From PHAA01 sp022706565 (lineage in GTDB: Bacteria > Bacillota > Syntrophomonadia > Syntrophomonadales > Syntrophomonadaceae), in the NCBI GenBank assembly GCA_040769385.1, contig JAXGLD010000001.1, positions 124,001 through 188,000 on the forward strand: DNA of 64,000 bases, read 5' to 3'. The translations under genes and the position numbers were made by a program. Below are positions 32,578 through 40,924 of the stretch, piece after piece; the stretch's first letter is position 1; each line of letters opens with the position of its first letter. A model generated the notes under the pieces. That model was given only the letters and a program-made list of their open reading frames with translations. It searched no databases and was not told the origin of the DNA.

Positions 32578-32713
32578 AAAAAGGCGGGTAACCTTCTAAA
32601 AGGCTACCCACCCCAGTAAGCCGATTCTCAGGGAAAAGTACCGTGTCCCAAGGCCGCTGACGTTAGGTGCTTTTCCTTCGTAATCCGGTTTTCACCGTAT
32701 TACTTTGACCGTC
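32578..32713 (-). ncRNA. Candidate structured leader RNA, copy B
   Basis: The second copy of the leader at 11097-11225. It opens with GACGGTCAAAG, then hairpin TAATACGGT-GAAA-ACCGGATTA, then GGAAAAG pairing with CTTTTCC, a GAGAATCGGC block, TACTGGGGTGGGTAGCC, and the closing stem GGGTAGCC/GGTTACCC, followed by GCC-TTTTT (a terminator). A 35-residue membrane peptide and an ArsB/NhaD transporter follow. Only the ends and the hairpin positions are conserved with copy A, the pattern expected for a structured RNA rather than a repeat. Confidence 0.55.
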
Positions 32714-32733
32714 TGTTTTTATTCTTTTGTGGT

Positions 32734-32763
32734 ATGATATCACAGCAGCCCGGTTCCAATCAA
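32734..32763 (-). promoter_or_regulatory. Sigma-A type promoter of leader RNA B
   Basis: On the minus strand TTGATT, 18-bp spacer, TATCAT. Transcription starts near 32727, 14 nt before the conserved GACGGTCAAAG, as in copy A. Confidence 0.6.
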
Positions 32764-32787
32764 GCCGTGCCAACTATCCGGTTGGAC

Positions 32788-33663
32788 CTAAATGAGGTAG
32801 TAGCGCCCATCCTCTTGGGCGGCCCGGTTATGTTTCACCAGTCTTTTCAAGTGCTGGGCGACCCCCATCTTTTCCATCCACATAAGCAGGTCGTTTAAGG
32901 TGTTGTGCTCACCGTATATGATCTGTTTGATGGCCAGCTCTTCCACCGTGGACGGCACCGCCAAGGCTTTTATGATTTCCTCCTCTTTGCGGTGGATTGC
33001 GTCTTCGTAGGCTTTGAAGCGGGCGGGCAGGTCGTCGGTGATTATCCCCTTGTGTGATGAAACCACGAGCCTGGGATTCAATTCGGCACAGCGGCGGATG
33101 GAGACGATGAAATCGTCGATATCGCTGCAGCGGTGGGAATACCAGGGTCCGAAGCTGCTCAAGTCGACATCGGCCGCAAACAGCAACCCGCTTTTCTCCT
33201 CAAAAAATCCACAGTGTCCCGGGGTGTGACCGGGGGTATGGATAACCTGCATCCGGGTACGCCCAAAGTCGAGAATCTCCCCGTCCTCGAATTCGCGGTG
33301 GACCGGGGTGGCATGCAGGTCGATGCCGGTGATGAAGTCCTGACCGATGGCCTCACCGTTAAAATCGGAGAAACCGTAATATTCCAGGAAATCAGGAAGG
33401 GTCCGGGCCCCGGGGGCGTCCAGGGTATGCATCCACACTTCCGCGTCGGGAAAATGATAATTGCCGAGGATATGATCTTCATGGAAATGGGTATTGACGA
33501 TAATATCGACAGGGGTCTTCAACAATTCCTGGATGTTTTCATCGCCACAAGCGGTATCAATAAGGACCCGCTTATCGTCTTCGATCAGCAGGCAATGGCA
33601 GTAGGGGAAACGGGCCTTGTTGGGAGCCTCGACGAAATAGATGTGATCGGTGATCTTGATCAT
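32788..33663 (-). CDS. Metallo-beta-lactamase-fold hydrolase
   Basis: A 291-residue MBL-fold protein. It has the zinc motif T-H-F-H-E-D-H (about 58-64), H-T-P-G-H-T-P-G-H (about 137-145), an Asp in A-A-D-V-D (about 158) and S-S-H-K-G near the end, the usual metal ligands. Family members include glyoxalase II, lactonases and other hydrolases; the substrate is not readable. It is a single gene with the promoter region at about 33690-33760 being AT-rich. Confidence 0.85.
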   Translation of the reverse strand: MIKITDHIYFVEAPNKARFPYCHCLLIEDDKRVLIDTACGDENIQELLKTPVDIIVNTHFHEDHILGNYHFPDAEVWMHTLDAPGARTLPDFLEYYGFSDFNGEAIGQDFITGIDLHATPVHREFEDGEILDFGRTRMQVIHTPGHTPGHCGFFEEKSGLLFAADVDLSSFGPWYSHRCSDIDDFIVSIRRCAELNPRLVVSSHKGIITDDLPARFKAYEDAIHRKEEEIIKALAVPSTVEELAIKQIIYGEHNTLNDLLMWMEKMGVAQHLKRLVKHNRAAQEDGRYYLI

Positions 33664-33765
33664 TTATTCTCCACCCCTCGCTTTATTGTCATTTGATAAA
33701 GACCATTCCAATTAGCCTCTATAATGATAATTATAAGCGGGAGGTTCCATGCATTAATAGCCCCT

Positions 33766-33807
33766 TGTCAAATAAAACGCCCTGGCTCACCGGGAGGCGG
33801 CCAGGGC
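33766..33807 (-). terminator. Rho-independent terminator of the small-ORF pair
   Basis: On the minus strand GCCCTGGC pairs with GCCAGGGC around 13 nt (33779-33807), followed by GTTTTATTT. It closes the transcript of the two small genes at 33943-34283. Confidence 0.75.
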
Positions 33808-33899
33808 CTGAAAATCTAACCGACGCGTACTGCGTTTACTGTTAGGACTGTTTTTCCATCTTGACCTGATATACGTCGATCCGATTCGAACAAATTAAG

Positions 33900-33928
33900 T
33901 GTACATATTTAATACAGGTGTATGTACA
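33900..33928. promoter_or_regulatory. Inverted repeat TGTACATA/TATGTACA
   Basis: Perfect 8-bp arms separated by 13 nt, between the 34-residue ORF and its terminator. It looks like an operator or a weak RNA hairpin; no bound protein can be named. Confidence 0.4.
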
Positions 33929-33942
33929 ATTTTGAATACAAT

Positions 33943-34047
33943 TTAACACGTGCTTTCGCTTTTCTTTAAGGCTGCCGCAAGCAACAGGACAAACAGCTCG
34001 ATGCGATTTACGCTGTCCAATAGGATCCGTTTCTCTTCGTTCATCAT
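33943..34047 (-). CDS. 34-residue membrane peptide, coupled to the upstream small ORF
   Basis: A tiny gene whose ATG-ATG pair overlaps the stop (TGA) of the 79-residue gene, so translation is coupled. The product is MMNEEKRILLDSVNRIE plus one hydrophobic helix (LFVLLLAAALKK) and a short tail ending in Cys. A site GAGCTGGGG precedes it. No family recognised. It could be a membrane anchor or toxin-like peptide, only inferred from size and shape. Confidence 0.5.
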   Translation of the reverse strand: MMNEEKRILLDSVNRIELFVLLLAAALKKSESTC

Positions 34048-34283
34048 CCCCAGCTCACCGCCCTTGTACGGATAGGTTGGTCAATGGCCACCCTCACGGT
34101 TACGGACTTCTTTTTTCCAACCAATTGGGCGGAATCGGTTTTGCTGCGTTCATTTGCACTTTTGAGACGCGGTGTGCGGGAGCCTCCCTGCCTCTTGCAT
34201 TCTGGCCCCCAGTAAACCTTGCAGAATCCGAAATGGTTGCACACCCGGCAATCCGCGTTGTCCTGAAGATCATTGATTAACAA
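34044..34283 (-). CDS. Small Cys-cluster protein, 79 residues
   Basis: TTG start after GAAGGGGGTGTGACTG. The first 35 residues contain C-x2-C-x5-C-x7-C (CRVCNHFGFCKVYWGPEC), a likely zinc or Fe-S site; the rest is basic and Ser/Lys-rich without hydrophobic segments, so nucleic-acid binding is possible. No family recognised. The overlapping 34-residue membrane peptide gene follows, and a terminator after that. The 34284-34652 stretch upstream shows no gene. Confidence 0.5.
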   Translation of the reverse strand: MLINDLQDNADCRVCNHFGFCKVYWGPECKRQGGSRTPRLKSANERSKTDSAQLVGKKKSVTVRVAIDQPIRTRAVSWG

Positions 34284-34652
34284 CAGTCACACCCCCTTCT
34301 TCTTAGATGCCGGAACCCGGTCATGGGTTGATCGGCCTTTACACATTTTTCAAGCAAGAAGCGTGCCATTTTTCATGGATTTCGACATGGTGACCTCGCC
34401 CCACGAACTTTTCAGAAATTGGGAGCTCAAACACAGGTACTCCTTTGCCGAGAATTGAGTCGCGGAGCCGCGGTATGTGAATCGGCAGCCAGTTTAAGCG
34501 GGCTATTGATGTGAAGAAGGGCGGAGGGACAGTCCGTCCCGGCAGCAGAGTTCAAGGAAATGGTCGGTGGGTGCTTCTTTAGCGGTTCTTTTCCAAATAG
34601 CCGGGCCGATGATCTAATTGATCTGGGTGGCAGATGACATGTTTACAATCCC

Positions 34653-35861
34653 TTAACGATTGTAGAGGTTAAGCCCGTTGACCTCCTTGCTGCGGATGTC
34701 TCGGCCCACCTTGTTTATTACCACCTCGTAATTTAGGCAGCCGGACTCTATCCGCTGCCGCACCTGACGAGTGATAGGCAGGTATTCAGATTCCGGGATG
34801 GGTACCAATATCTCCAGATCGAAGATGACTATTATCTTATTTTCGGCCTGGGCAATGCGGAAATTCTGCAGTCGGACATCCGACTCCAGGCCGCTCAGAC
34901 AAGTTGATACCTGCGCCCAAGCCCTGTCGATCTTATTGCGGTCAGTGGAGATAGGATCCATATGGACTACGATTTCTATGCCCAGTTCCTGGCTGATCTG
35001 GTTTTCCAAAGTGTCGATGGAGGAATGAACAGCCACGATATTGGCATCATCCGGCACCTCGGCGTGTATGGAAGCTATCACCCGGTTGGGGCCATAATCG
35101 TGGATTTCCAATTCATGAGTCCCGATCACGTGCCGGCCGTTTCTGACTATCTCATTGATACGGGCCGCCACCTCCGGGTCCGGAGCCGAGCCTAACAACA
35201 AGTTGACAGTGTCCCGGGCGATATCGAATCCGGCATAGATTATGAACAGGGATACGAACATCCCAGCCAGACCGTCGATGGGGAAGTCCCAGAAACGTCC
35301 CAAGATCATGGACAGGATGACCACCCCGGTGGCAATGCTGTCATTAAGACTGTCGTAAGCGGTGCCTTTATTGATACTGGAATTGATCTTCTTGGATATA
35401 TACAGGTTGTAGGAGAACATCCACATCTTAATCAGTACTGATGCTCCCAGGATAGCCAGGGTCACATAGCTGAAGATAACTTTTTCAGGATTTCTCAATT
35501 GGTCATATGAATCCCGCAGCAGTTCGAAACCGACTCCGAAGATAATGAAAGCGATCACCAGCGAGGCGATATATTCGAACCGGCCGTGCCCAAAGGGATG
35601 TTCCTGGTCGGGCGGGCTGCTGCTCAGCTTGGCCCCCAGGATGGATACCAGCGAGGAGCCCATGTCGGTCAGGTTGTTGAAAGCGTCGGATATGACCGCG
35701 ATACTGTTGGAAATGAGGCCGGCGGCCAGCTTGCCCCCGAACAGGAGCAGGTTGCACAGGATGCCCACGATGCCCGACAGCACGATATATGATTCGCGCA
35801 CGCTTTTGTCGTTTATGTTCTGATAGTCCTTTATCCAGTGCCGGATGATAAGGTCGATCAA
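34653..35861 (-). CDS. Cation diffusion facilitator (CDF) metal exporter
   Basis: A 402-residue CDF transporter. It has six helices (about 20-220), with the transport-site Asp/His pattern visible in S-D-A-F-N-N-L-T-D (first) and D-S-L-N-D-S (second), and a cytoplasmic ferredoxin-like dimer domain (about 230-300). An additional C-terminal region of about 90 residues resembles a second such domain. It exports Zn2+, Fe2+, Mn2+ or Co2+ against protons. TTG start after GGAAGGGGC matches the family's normal N-terminus M-I-D-L-I-I; 9 upstream codons are ignored. Confidence 0.88.
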   Translation of the reverse strand: MIDLIIRHWIKDYQNINDKSVRESYIVLSGIVGILCNLLLFGGKLAAGLISNSIAVISDAFNNLTDMGSSLVSILGAKLSSSPPDQEHPFGHGRFEYIASLVIAFIIFGVGFELLRDSYDQLRNPEKVIFSYVTLAILGASVLIKMWMFSYNLYISKKINSSINKGTAYDSLNDSIATGVVILSMILGRFWDFPIDGLAGMFVSLFIIYAGFDIARDTVNLLLGSAPDPEVAARINEIVRNGRHVIGTHELEIHDYGPNRVIASIHAEVPDDANIVAVHSSIDTLENQISQELGIEIVVHMDPISTDRNKIDRAWAQVSTCLSGLESDVRLQNFRIAQAENKIIVIFDLEILVPIPESEYLPITRQVRQRIESGCLNYEVVINKVGRDIRSKEVNGLNLYNR

Positions 35862-35965
35862 GTTCCTATGCCCCTTCCGTCCCGGCACCGGTTAGCAACG
35901 GTGCCGGGCTGGATGTCTATTTTATTATATGGCAAATAGGACCCGAACACCTAAGCAAATGCGAA

Positions 35966-36409
35966 CTAATCCTCGCGCCTGGTTTGGATGCGATTCAACA
36001 CGCCCACCGTCACTGCCACCGTAATCGCCACCGCAGCGGTTATGAACAATACGGGGGCGGCTATTTCGTCAATACCAGCCTTGGAGACCAGGTCGACACT
36101 TTTCAACAGGTACACCACCACCAAACCGGTCAACACTGCTGCCGCGCTGGTCATAATGGTACGCACTGCGGTCCTGTCTTTTCCTTTGTTGGGGCCGACA
36201 TAAGCGTTGGCGGCTATCAGGCGCACCACATAGATGCCCGAGCAAAGGGTGAGTAAGATCATAATGTTGGCTGGGTATTCCACCCAGCGGAAACCGAACC
36301 CGTACAGACCACCATCGATCAACAACAAATAGAGCAGCAGCAGGAAGCATTGGTTGCCGATCTTGTTCCTTTTAGATTGCTGCATCTCGTCCAGTCCGCT
36401 TCTATCCAT
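35966..36409 (-). CDS. DUF6773-like integral membrane protein
   Basis: A 147-residue protein with four hydrophobic helices (about 20-38, 43-65, 80-105, 115-138) and a charged C-terminus. Similar proteins are co-encoded with a short XRE regulator in many Firmicutes; function is unknown. The ATG overlaps the stop of the XRE gene by 8 nt, and GGAGGATACTT precedes it, so the two are coupled. The XRE protein may respond to the state of this membrane protein. Confidence 0.7.
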   Translation of the reverse strand: MDRSGLDEMQQSKRNKIGNQCFLLLLYLLLIDGGLYGFGFRWVEYPANIMILLTLCSGIYVVRLIAANAYVGPNKGKDRTAVRTIMTSAAAVLTGLVVVYLLKSVDLVSKAGIDEIAAPVLFITAAVAITVAVTVGVLNRIQTRRED

Positions 36410-36617
36410 AAGTATCCTCCTCCCAAAAGATGTCGTTGAGCGTCTTGCCAAGCACCTTACAAATCTTGATGCACAACCGGATAGTGGGATTATAATCCCC
36501 ATTCTCTATAGCATTTATCGTCTGCCGCGTAACCCCCACCGCGTCGGCCAGATCCTTCTGCGACATATCGAGAGCCGCTCGGGCCGATTTCAAACGCAGG
36601 TTTTTGCCCAATCCCAT
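36402..36617 (-). CDS. Short XRE-type repressor
   Basis: A 71-residue Cro/CI regulator: L-R-L-K-S-A-R-A-A-L-D-M-S-Q-K-D-L-A-D-A then V-G-V-T-R-Q-T-I-N-A-I-E, typical of YdaS/YozG-like proteins. The stop overlaps the membrane-protein gene. The start could be ATG at 36617 or TTG at 36611 (spaced 8 nt from AAGGGG, and matching the family's MGKNLRLK start). An ATG at 36638 would sit at the predicted transcription start and is rejected. Confidence 0.85.
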   Translation of the reverse strand: MGLGKNLRLKSARAALDMSQKDLADAVGVTRQTINAIENGDYNPTIRLCIKICKVLGKTLNDIFWEEDTYG

Positions 36618-36646
36618 CACCCCTTGTTGAACTAGCATCTACCATA

Positions 36647-36675
36647 ATAGTATTATTATCTTGACTAAATGTCAA
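36647..36675 (-). promoter_or_regulatory. Sigma-A promoter with overlapping dyad operator
   Basis: On the minus strand TTGACA, 17-bp spacer, TACTAT. The -35 is part of the dyad TTGAC-ATTTA-GTCAA, a good site for the XRE dimer, suggesting autorepression of this pair. Confidence 0.8.
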
Positions 36676-36767
36676 TTATATTTTACATATTGTCAAAAAT
36701 AAATCGCTCCGGTGATATCATCCGAAGCGCAAGCGGCGGCAGCAGTGTCGGAGTCAAAGTGGTGAAT

Positions 36768-37760
36768 CTATTTGGTCTGGAAATAGTAGATTCCCTCGGC
36801 GCAGCTCATGTTCAAACGATTTTGGCAGACCAAATGGTAGAGGTGGGCCATGGCCTCGGCGGCAGCATGCATCTTCTGGTTGAAGGGGAATTCGTCCCAG
36901 GTCTCGTAGGTCAGATCCCATTCCATCTCGGCGGCCACCTGGGCTGCGGTCAGCGGCTCCCGCCCCACTATGCTGAGGACATTCTCAATGCGGCGGGCGT
37001 GGTGCTCTTTTATCTGTGCAATCCTGCCCCGCATGTCCGAAAACAAGTTACGGTGCCCCGGCAGAACCAGATCCACTTCCAGCTCTGCTACCTTATCCAG
37101 GCTCCGCAGGTAATCACCCAGAGCATCGCGATTCAATGCCCAGAGGCCGATATTGGGCGTGATTGAATCAAGGATGTGGTCGCCGGATATCAGCATCTTG
37201 TGGGCGGGCTCATAGAGGCACATATGTCCGGGGGTGTGCCCGGGGGTCTCGACGCAGCGGAAGTCGTACCGACCTGCCTTCACCTGGTCGCCTTCCCGCA
37301 GTTTGGTCAGTCTGACCGCCTTGTGGCTGGCGTACTTGACCACCGCCTCCTCCTCGGGGGTAAAGGGAACCCCGGCAGCCAGCAACCCGCTTTGATGCAA
37401 ATGGAGGGCCGAAGCGGCCAAGAACTTGCGGTCCCGCAAGCCCATCTCCAGGATCATGACATCCTGCTCGCCCATCAGAATCCGATTGTTAGGGGTGGCC
37501 AGGTATTCCACCAGTCCGGCATGGTCGGAATGGGCATGCGTCAAAAAAAGGTCGGTTTCGTCGATATCGGCTTTCAGTTGCCTCAAGGCATCCTCCATGG
37601 CCAACCAGCAATCCTGCAGGTTGAAGCCGGTGTCGATCAGCAGATTTCTCTCCCCGCCGCGCAGGAAATAGGAATTTAACACCCGCAGGGGATTCTTGGG
37701 CAACGGTATTTCAATCTGATATACATCAGGCAGAATCTCACTTATCACAATTGAAACCAT
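36768..37760 (-). CDS. MBL-fold hydrolase (LACTB2/glyoxalase II-like)
   Basis: A 330-residue MBL protein. Zinc motifs are T-H-A-H-S-D-H (about 76-82), P-G-H-T-P-G-H (about 173-179), G-D-H-I-L (about 193-197) and G-H-R near the end (about 235-237). A C-terminal helical winged domain of about 80 residues follows, as in LACTB2-type hydrolases, which cut RNA or thioesters. It is unlike the neighbouring MBL protein in length. Single gene, no operon partner visible. Confidence 0.85.
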   Translation of the reverse strand: MVSIVISEILPDVYQIEIPLPKNPLRVLNSYFLRGGERNLLIDTGFNLQDCWLAMEDALRQLKADIDETDLFLTHAHSDHAGLVEYLATPNNRILMGEQDVMILEMGLRDRKFLAASALHLHQSGLLAAGVPFTPEEEAVVKYASHKAVRLTKLREGDQVKAGRYDFRCVETPGHTPGHMCLYEPAHKMLISGDHILDSITPNIGLWALNRDALGDYLRSLDKVAELEVDLVLPGHRNLFSDMRGRIAQIKEHHARRIENVLSIVGREPLTAAQVAAEMEWDLTYETWDEFPFNQKMHAAAEAMAHLYHLVCQNRLNMSCAEGIYYFQTK

Positions 37761-37819
37761 CCTTCGATATTTATACTGCCAACTGCTGAAAAGAACTCGC
37801 CTGGGAGGGCGGCCTGACT

Positions 37820-38602
37820 CTATAGAAACAGTTCCGGCTCCCGCCGCACCTGGCTGTACTGGTCAATCAGCATTTGCCTTACCCGGTCCAGCCTTTCGTG
37901 ACTGATGGAAACAGCCTGCACCGGACATATCTTGACGCAACGGCAGCACAGAATGCACTTGGTCCCATCTATATCGTGAAAATTCCTCCAGTTGATGGCC
38001 TGCATGGGGCAGCTCTCCGCGCACATGCCGCACTCCAGGCAATCCGCCCCGATAGTGGGAACAGCTGTTATTTTGGGGGTTCGCTCTTTGTAAGGAAAAC
38101 TGCCCTTCACCACCAGTTCCCATCCTGGCTGACCAGCCATCATGGCATCTAATTTCTGCCTCACCCGGACCCCAAAGCTGCGGGCGATCTTCAAATCCTG
38201 CTGGTCTGGCCGGCCGGTGCCCACCAACCGGGTGTAGGAATGCTCGCCGATAAAGGCCCCGGCGGCGATGGCCGTAAACCCGTTGTTTTCCATGGTATCC
38301 TTGAGTTCCAGCAAGGCATCGTCATAATCACGGTTGCCGTACACCACCACGCAAACCGCCAAGGTCTGGTCGCCTTTGACCCGGCCCAGGTAATCGACCA
38401 GGAAATCTGGTACCCGGCCCCCGTAAACTGGCACCCCGGCTACCACCAAATCCTGCGGACCAAAGTTTAAAGCCTGGCGGCTGTAGGGATGTGTAATATC
38501 ACGTTCCCTCACCCCGCCACCCAAGCCCTCCCCGATCGCCTGCATCACCCGGGCGGTTGTTCCGGTGGCACTGAAATACAACAAGTTCACCAGTTTATCC
38601 AT
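37820..38602 (-). CDS. EFR1-type flavodoxin-ferredoxin fusion
   Basis: A 260-residue fusion. The N-terminal flavodoxin domain has the FMN loop S-A-T-G-T-T-A-R-V (about 10-20), the second loop around G-V-P-V-Y-G-G-R-V-P. The C-terminal 2[4Fe-4S] ferredoxin has C-x2-C-x2-C-x3-C-P twice (CLECGMCAESCP about 192-203 and CILCCRCVKICP about 218-229). It moves electrons between a flavin and clusters in the cytoplasm. A double Cys in the second motif is a small oddity. The EFR1 family is common in Clostridia; partners are unknown. Confidence 0.85.
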   Translation of the reverse strand: MDKLVNLLYFSATGTTARVMQAIGEGLGGGVRERDITHPYSRQALNFGPQDLVVAGVPVYGGRVPDFLVDYLGRVKGDQTLAVCVVVYGNRDYDDALLELKDTMENNGFTAIAAGAFIGEHSYTRLVGTGRPDQQDLKIARSFGVRVRQKLDAMMAGQPGWELVVKGSFPYKERTPKITAVPTIGADCLECGMCAESCPMQAINWRNFHDIDGTKCILCCRCVKICPVQAVSISHERLDRVRQMLIDQYSQVRREPELFL

Positions 38603-38810
38603 CCTGCTCCTCCTGATTCCGAGGCAACCGTGTGCGCCAGCTCCTCAATGATCGTTGTTTTTAGTCAAGGGGGCACCTCCCGCGCCCTGACCATGAACTG
38701 GGCGTCAGAACAGGGACAAAGCCCCGGGCACTTGATGACATTGTAACAGCTGCGGTGGAAAATGTATTAGGCCTGGCGGGCAGGATGCCAGGCAGGCTCG
38801 TCCATACCGC

Positions 38811-39227
38811 TTATTCGCCGATTATCTTGATCAATACCCGCTTGTCTCTTTTACCGTCAAACTCGAAATAGAAGATCTGCTCCCAGGTGCCCAAATCCAG
38901 CTTGCCGCCGGTAATGGCCACCACCACCTCGCGCCCCATTACGGTACGCTTAAGGTGGGCGTCAGCATTGTCCTCGAAGCCATTGTGGCGGTATTGGCTG
39001 TAGGGCTTCTCCGGGGCCAGCTTTTCCAGCCACACCTCAAAATCATGATGCAATCCGCTCTCATCGTCATTGATAAAGACGCTGGCGGTAATGTGCATGG
39101 GGTTGACCAGCACCAGGCCTTCCTTGACACCGCTGGTATCTACCGCCTTTTGCACTTGCCCGGTAATATTTAGCAACCCGCGGCGGGTAGGCAGGTGCAT
39201 ATGCAGCACCTCCCGGTGAGTCCTCAT
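38811..39227 (-). CDS. YjbQ/UPF0047 family protein
   Basis: A 138-residue UPF0047 protein. The conserved pieces are L-V-L-V-N-P-M-H-I-T-A-S-V-F-I-N-D, the H-H-D-F and H-N-G-F-E-D-N-A-D-A-H-L-K stretches, and W-E-Q-I-F-Y-F-E-F-D-G at the end. The fold binds a metal or phosphorylated ligand and its members show thiamin-phosphate-synthase-like activity in overexpression only. Start ATG with AGGAGGAATCTCG; a second ATG nine codons later also has GGGAGGTG. Confidence 0.88.
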   Translation of the reverse strand: MRTHREVLHMHLPTRRGLLNITGQVQKAVDTSGVKEGLVLVNPMHITASVFINDDESGLHHDFEVWLEKLAPEKPYSQYRHNGFEDNADAHLKRTVMGREVVVAITGGKLDLGTWEQIFYFEFDGKRDKRVLIKIIGE

Positions 39228-39981
39228 CGAGATTCCTCCTCTTGCTCCATCGTTTAATGCTATTATAGGACAGACCAGTACAATTTGCCCCTAAACCGGG
39301 CCAGAAAAAGTAAAGGACCAACATCTATACGGGATAGAGTTGGCCCTCTACTCTTGTGTGGTACTGATCACTGAGTACCTCCTTGTGGAAATTTACCCTG
39401 TCACTTTGCGGTTTCCTCCCGGAGCAATTGGGGTTGGTCTCCGGGTCTTGACCTGCGGGGACTCTCATTTCCCAATCCAATCATACCGTGCGATATCATG
39501 GGTTTGGATTCACCTGGAAAACGTATCTCCTCAAATCTTCCTTACTACCCTTGCCCTGGATCTCCGTTTAAGTCTTGCACCTTTACCTTAACCCTGGGTC
39601 TTTGCCAGCAACACCTCTCTTGGTATGACTGCCGGGAATTAGTAATGGGACTTGGAAGACCTTTCCTTTTGTCCCCTGGTACAGGGTACCTGCCAGTACT
39701 TGCAGCCGGTGCTGCTTCCTGGTAGTTTCAATATATGCGAATCATATATGGAAGGTCAACGGTTGTGATTGCTATCTTTTTCACTATCATACAATGACGG
39801 CTCTGGTGCCAAGGGGTACCGGAAGCTTCCGGACGCCAGGCAATAGGCCGGGCTGCACCTGTTTATCCTGGCCGGCAGCAGCAAAATGACGGATTTCAGC
39901 CGCGCCCAATGATGCTACAATATAGTCAAAGACTGGTACGCAGCAGGAGGATAAAACAACTAAGCGGGGGAGGAGTCAAGG
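39228..39981. other. Gene-free region of 750 bp with hairpins
   Basis: No gene, RNA or insertion sequence recognised. It contains a hairpin GGACCAAC...GTTGGCCC (39315-39346) and an inverted repeat GGTACT/AGTACC (39360-39379). Base composition is slightly lower in GC than the genes around it. It may be decayed coding DNA. Confidence 0.4.
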
Positions 39982-40824
39982 ATGGAGTGGAAAGGCAGGA
40001 GAGCCAGCAGCAACGTGGAAGACCGGCGCGGGTCGCGGGCCAAGGGTTTGGTGGGAGGAGGGATCGGTACCATCATCCTGGTGGTGCTTTATGCCCTGCT
40101 GGGCGGGGATCCCAGCGCCATCATCGGCAATCTGCAGTCCAACAATTCGCAGATCTCCACCCCCTATCAAGAGACTGCCCAGGAACAGGAACTGCGGGAA
40201 TTCGCCTCGGTGGTACTAGCTGAAACCGAAGATGTGTGGACCGCTTTGTTCCGCCAGCAAGGAGCCCGATATGTCGAGCCTACCCTGGTTCTGTACACGG
40301 ATACAGTGACCTCGGCTTGCGGGACCGCCGCCTCCTCGGCCGGGCCCTTCTATTGCCCGGGCGACCAGAAGGTCTACCTGGATCTCAGTTTCTATAACGA
40401 CCTGCAAACCCAATTCCAGGCCCCCGGCGATATGGCCATGGCATATGTAATTGCTCATGAGGTGGGACATCACGTCCAGTACCAAATGGGCACCCTTCAG
40501 GAGGTGCAGTCGCTGCGGGGAAGGGTCAGCCAAACCCAGTATAACCAGTACAGCGTGCGGCTGGAACTGCAGGCTGATTACTATGCCGGGGTGTGGGCCC
40601 ATTATGCGGAGCGAACCAATCTATTGGAGCCAGGGGATATTGAGGAGGCTCTGAACGCCGCCAGTGCGGTGGGAGATGACCGCATTCAGAAGAAATACCA
40701 GGGCGAAGTGGAACCGGATACTTTCACCCATGGCACCTCGGAGCAGCGGCAGCGCTGGTTCATGAAGGGTTATCAGACCGGTACCCTGGAAGGCGGCGAT
40801 ACCTTCAGCGCCCGCACCTTATAA
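39982..40824 (+). CDS. YpfJ-type neutral zinc metallopeptidase
   Basis: A 280-residue membrane-anchored peptidase. One N-terminal helix (about 24-43), a Cys pair around C112 and C123, the zinc motif H-E-V-G-H-H (about 160-165), the ligand Glu in Q-A-D-Y-Y-A-G-V-W (about 193), and the family end motif F-T-H-G-T-S-E-Q-R (about 252-260). It probably cleaves proteins or wall-associated peptides outside the membrane; targets are unknown. ATG after GGGGGAGGAGTC. Confidence 0.88.
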   Translation: MEWKGRRASSNVEDRRGSRAKGLVGGGIGTIILVVLYALLGGDPSAIIGNLQSNNSQISTPYQETAQEQELREFASVVLAETEDVWTALFRQQGARYVEPTLVLYTDTVTSACGTAASSAGPFYCPGDQKVYLDLSFYNDLQTQFQAPGDMAMAYVIAHEVGHHVQYQMGTLQEVQSLRGRVSQTQYNQYSVRLELQADYYAGVWAHYAERTNLLEPGDIEEALNAASAVGDDRIQKKYQGEVEPDTFTHGTSEQRQRWFMKGYQTGTLEGGDTFSARTL

Positions 40825-40924
40825 GCAACGACGACTAGGGCCAGACCCGCCACAGCAGAACATCAGTCGAGGCCGCTGGGTAGGAGCATATTATCGCTAG
40901 GATACTTAAAATGGCCGGACGGGA

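Noticed and set aside
34273..34458. Plus-strand 61-residue frame near the Cys-cluster gene
   Set aside because: No family, no good start site, overlaps the promoter side of the divergent gene.
39340..39725. Plus-strand frames in the gene-free block
   Set aside because: Composition is not protein-like and no ribosome site precedes them.
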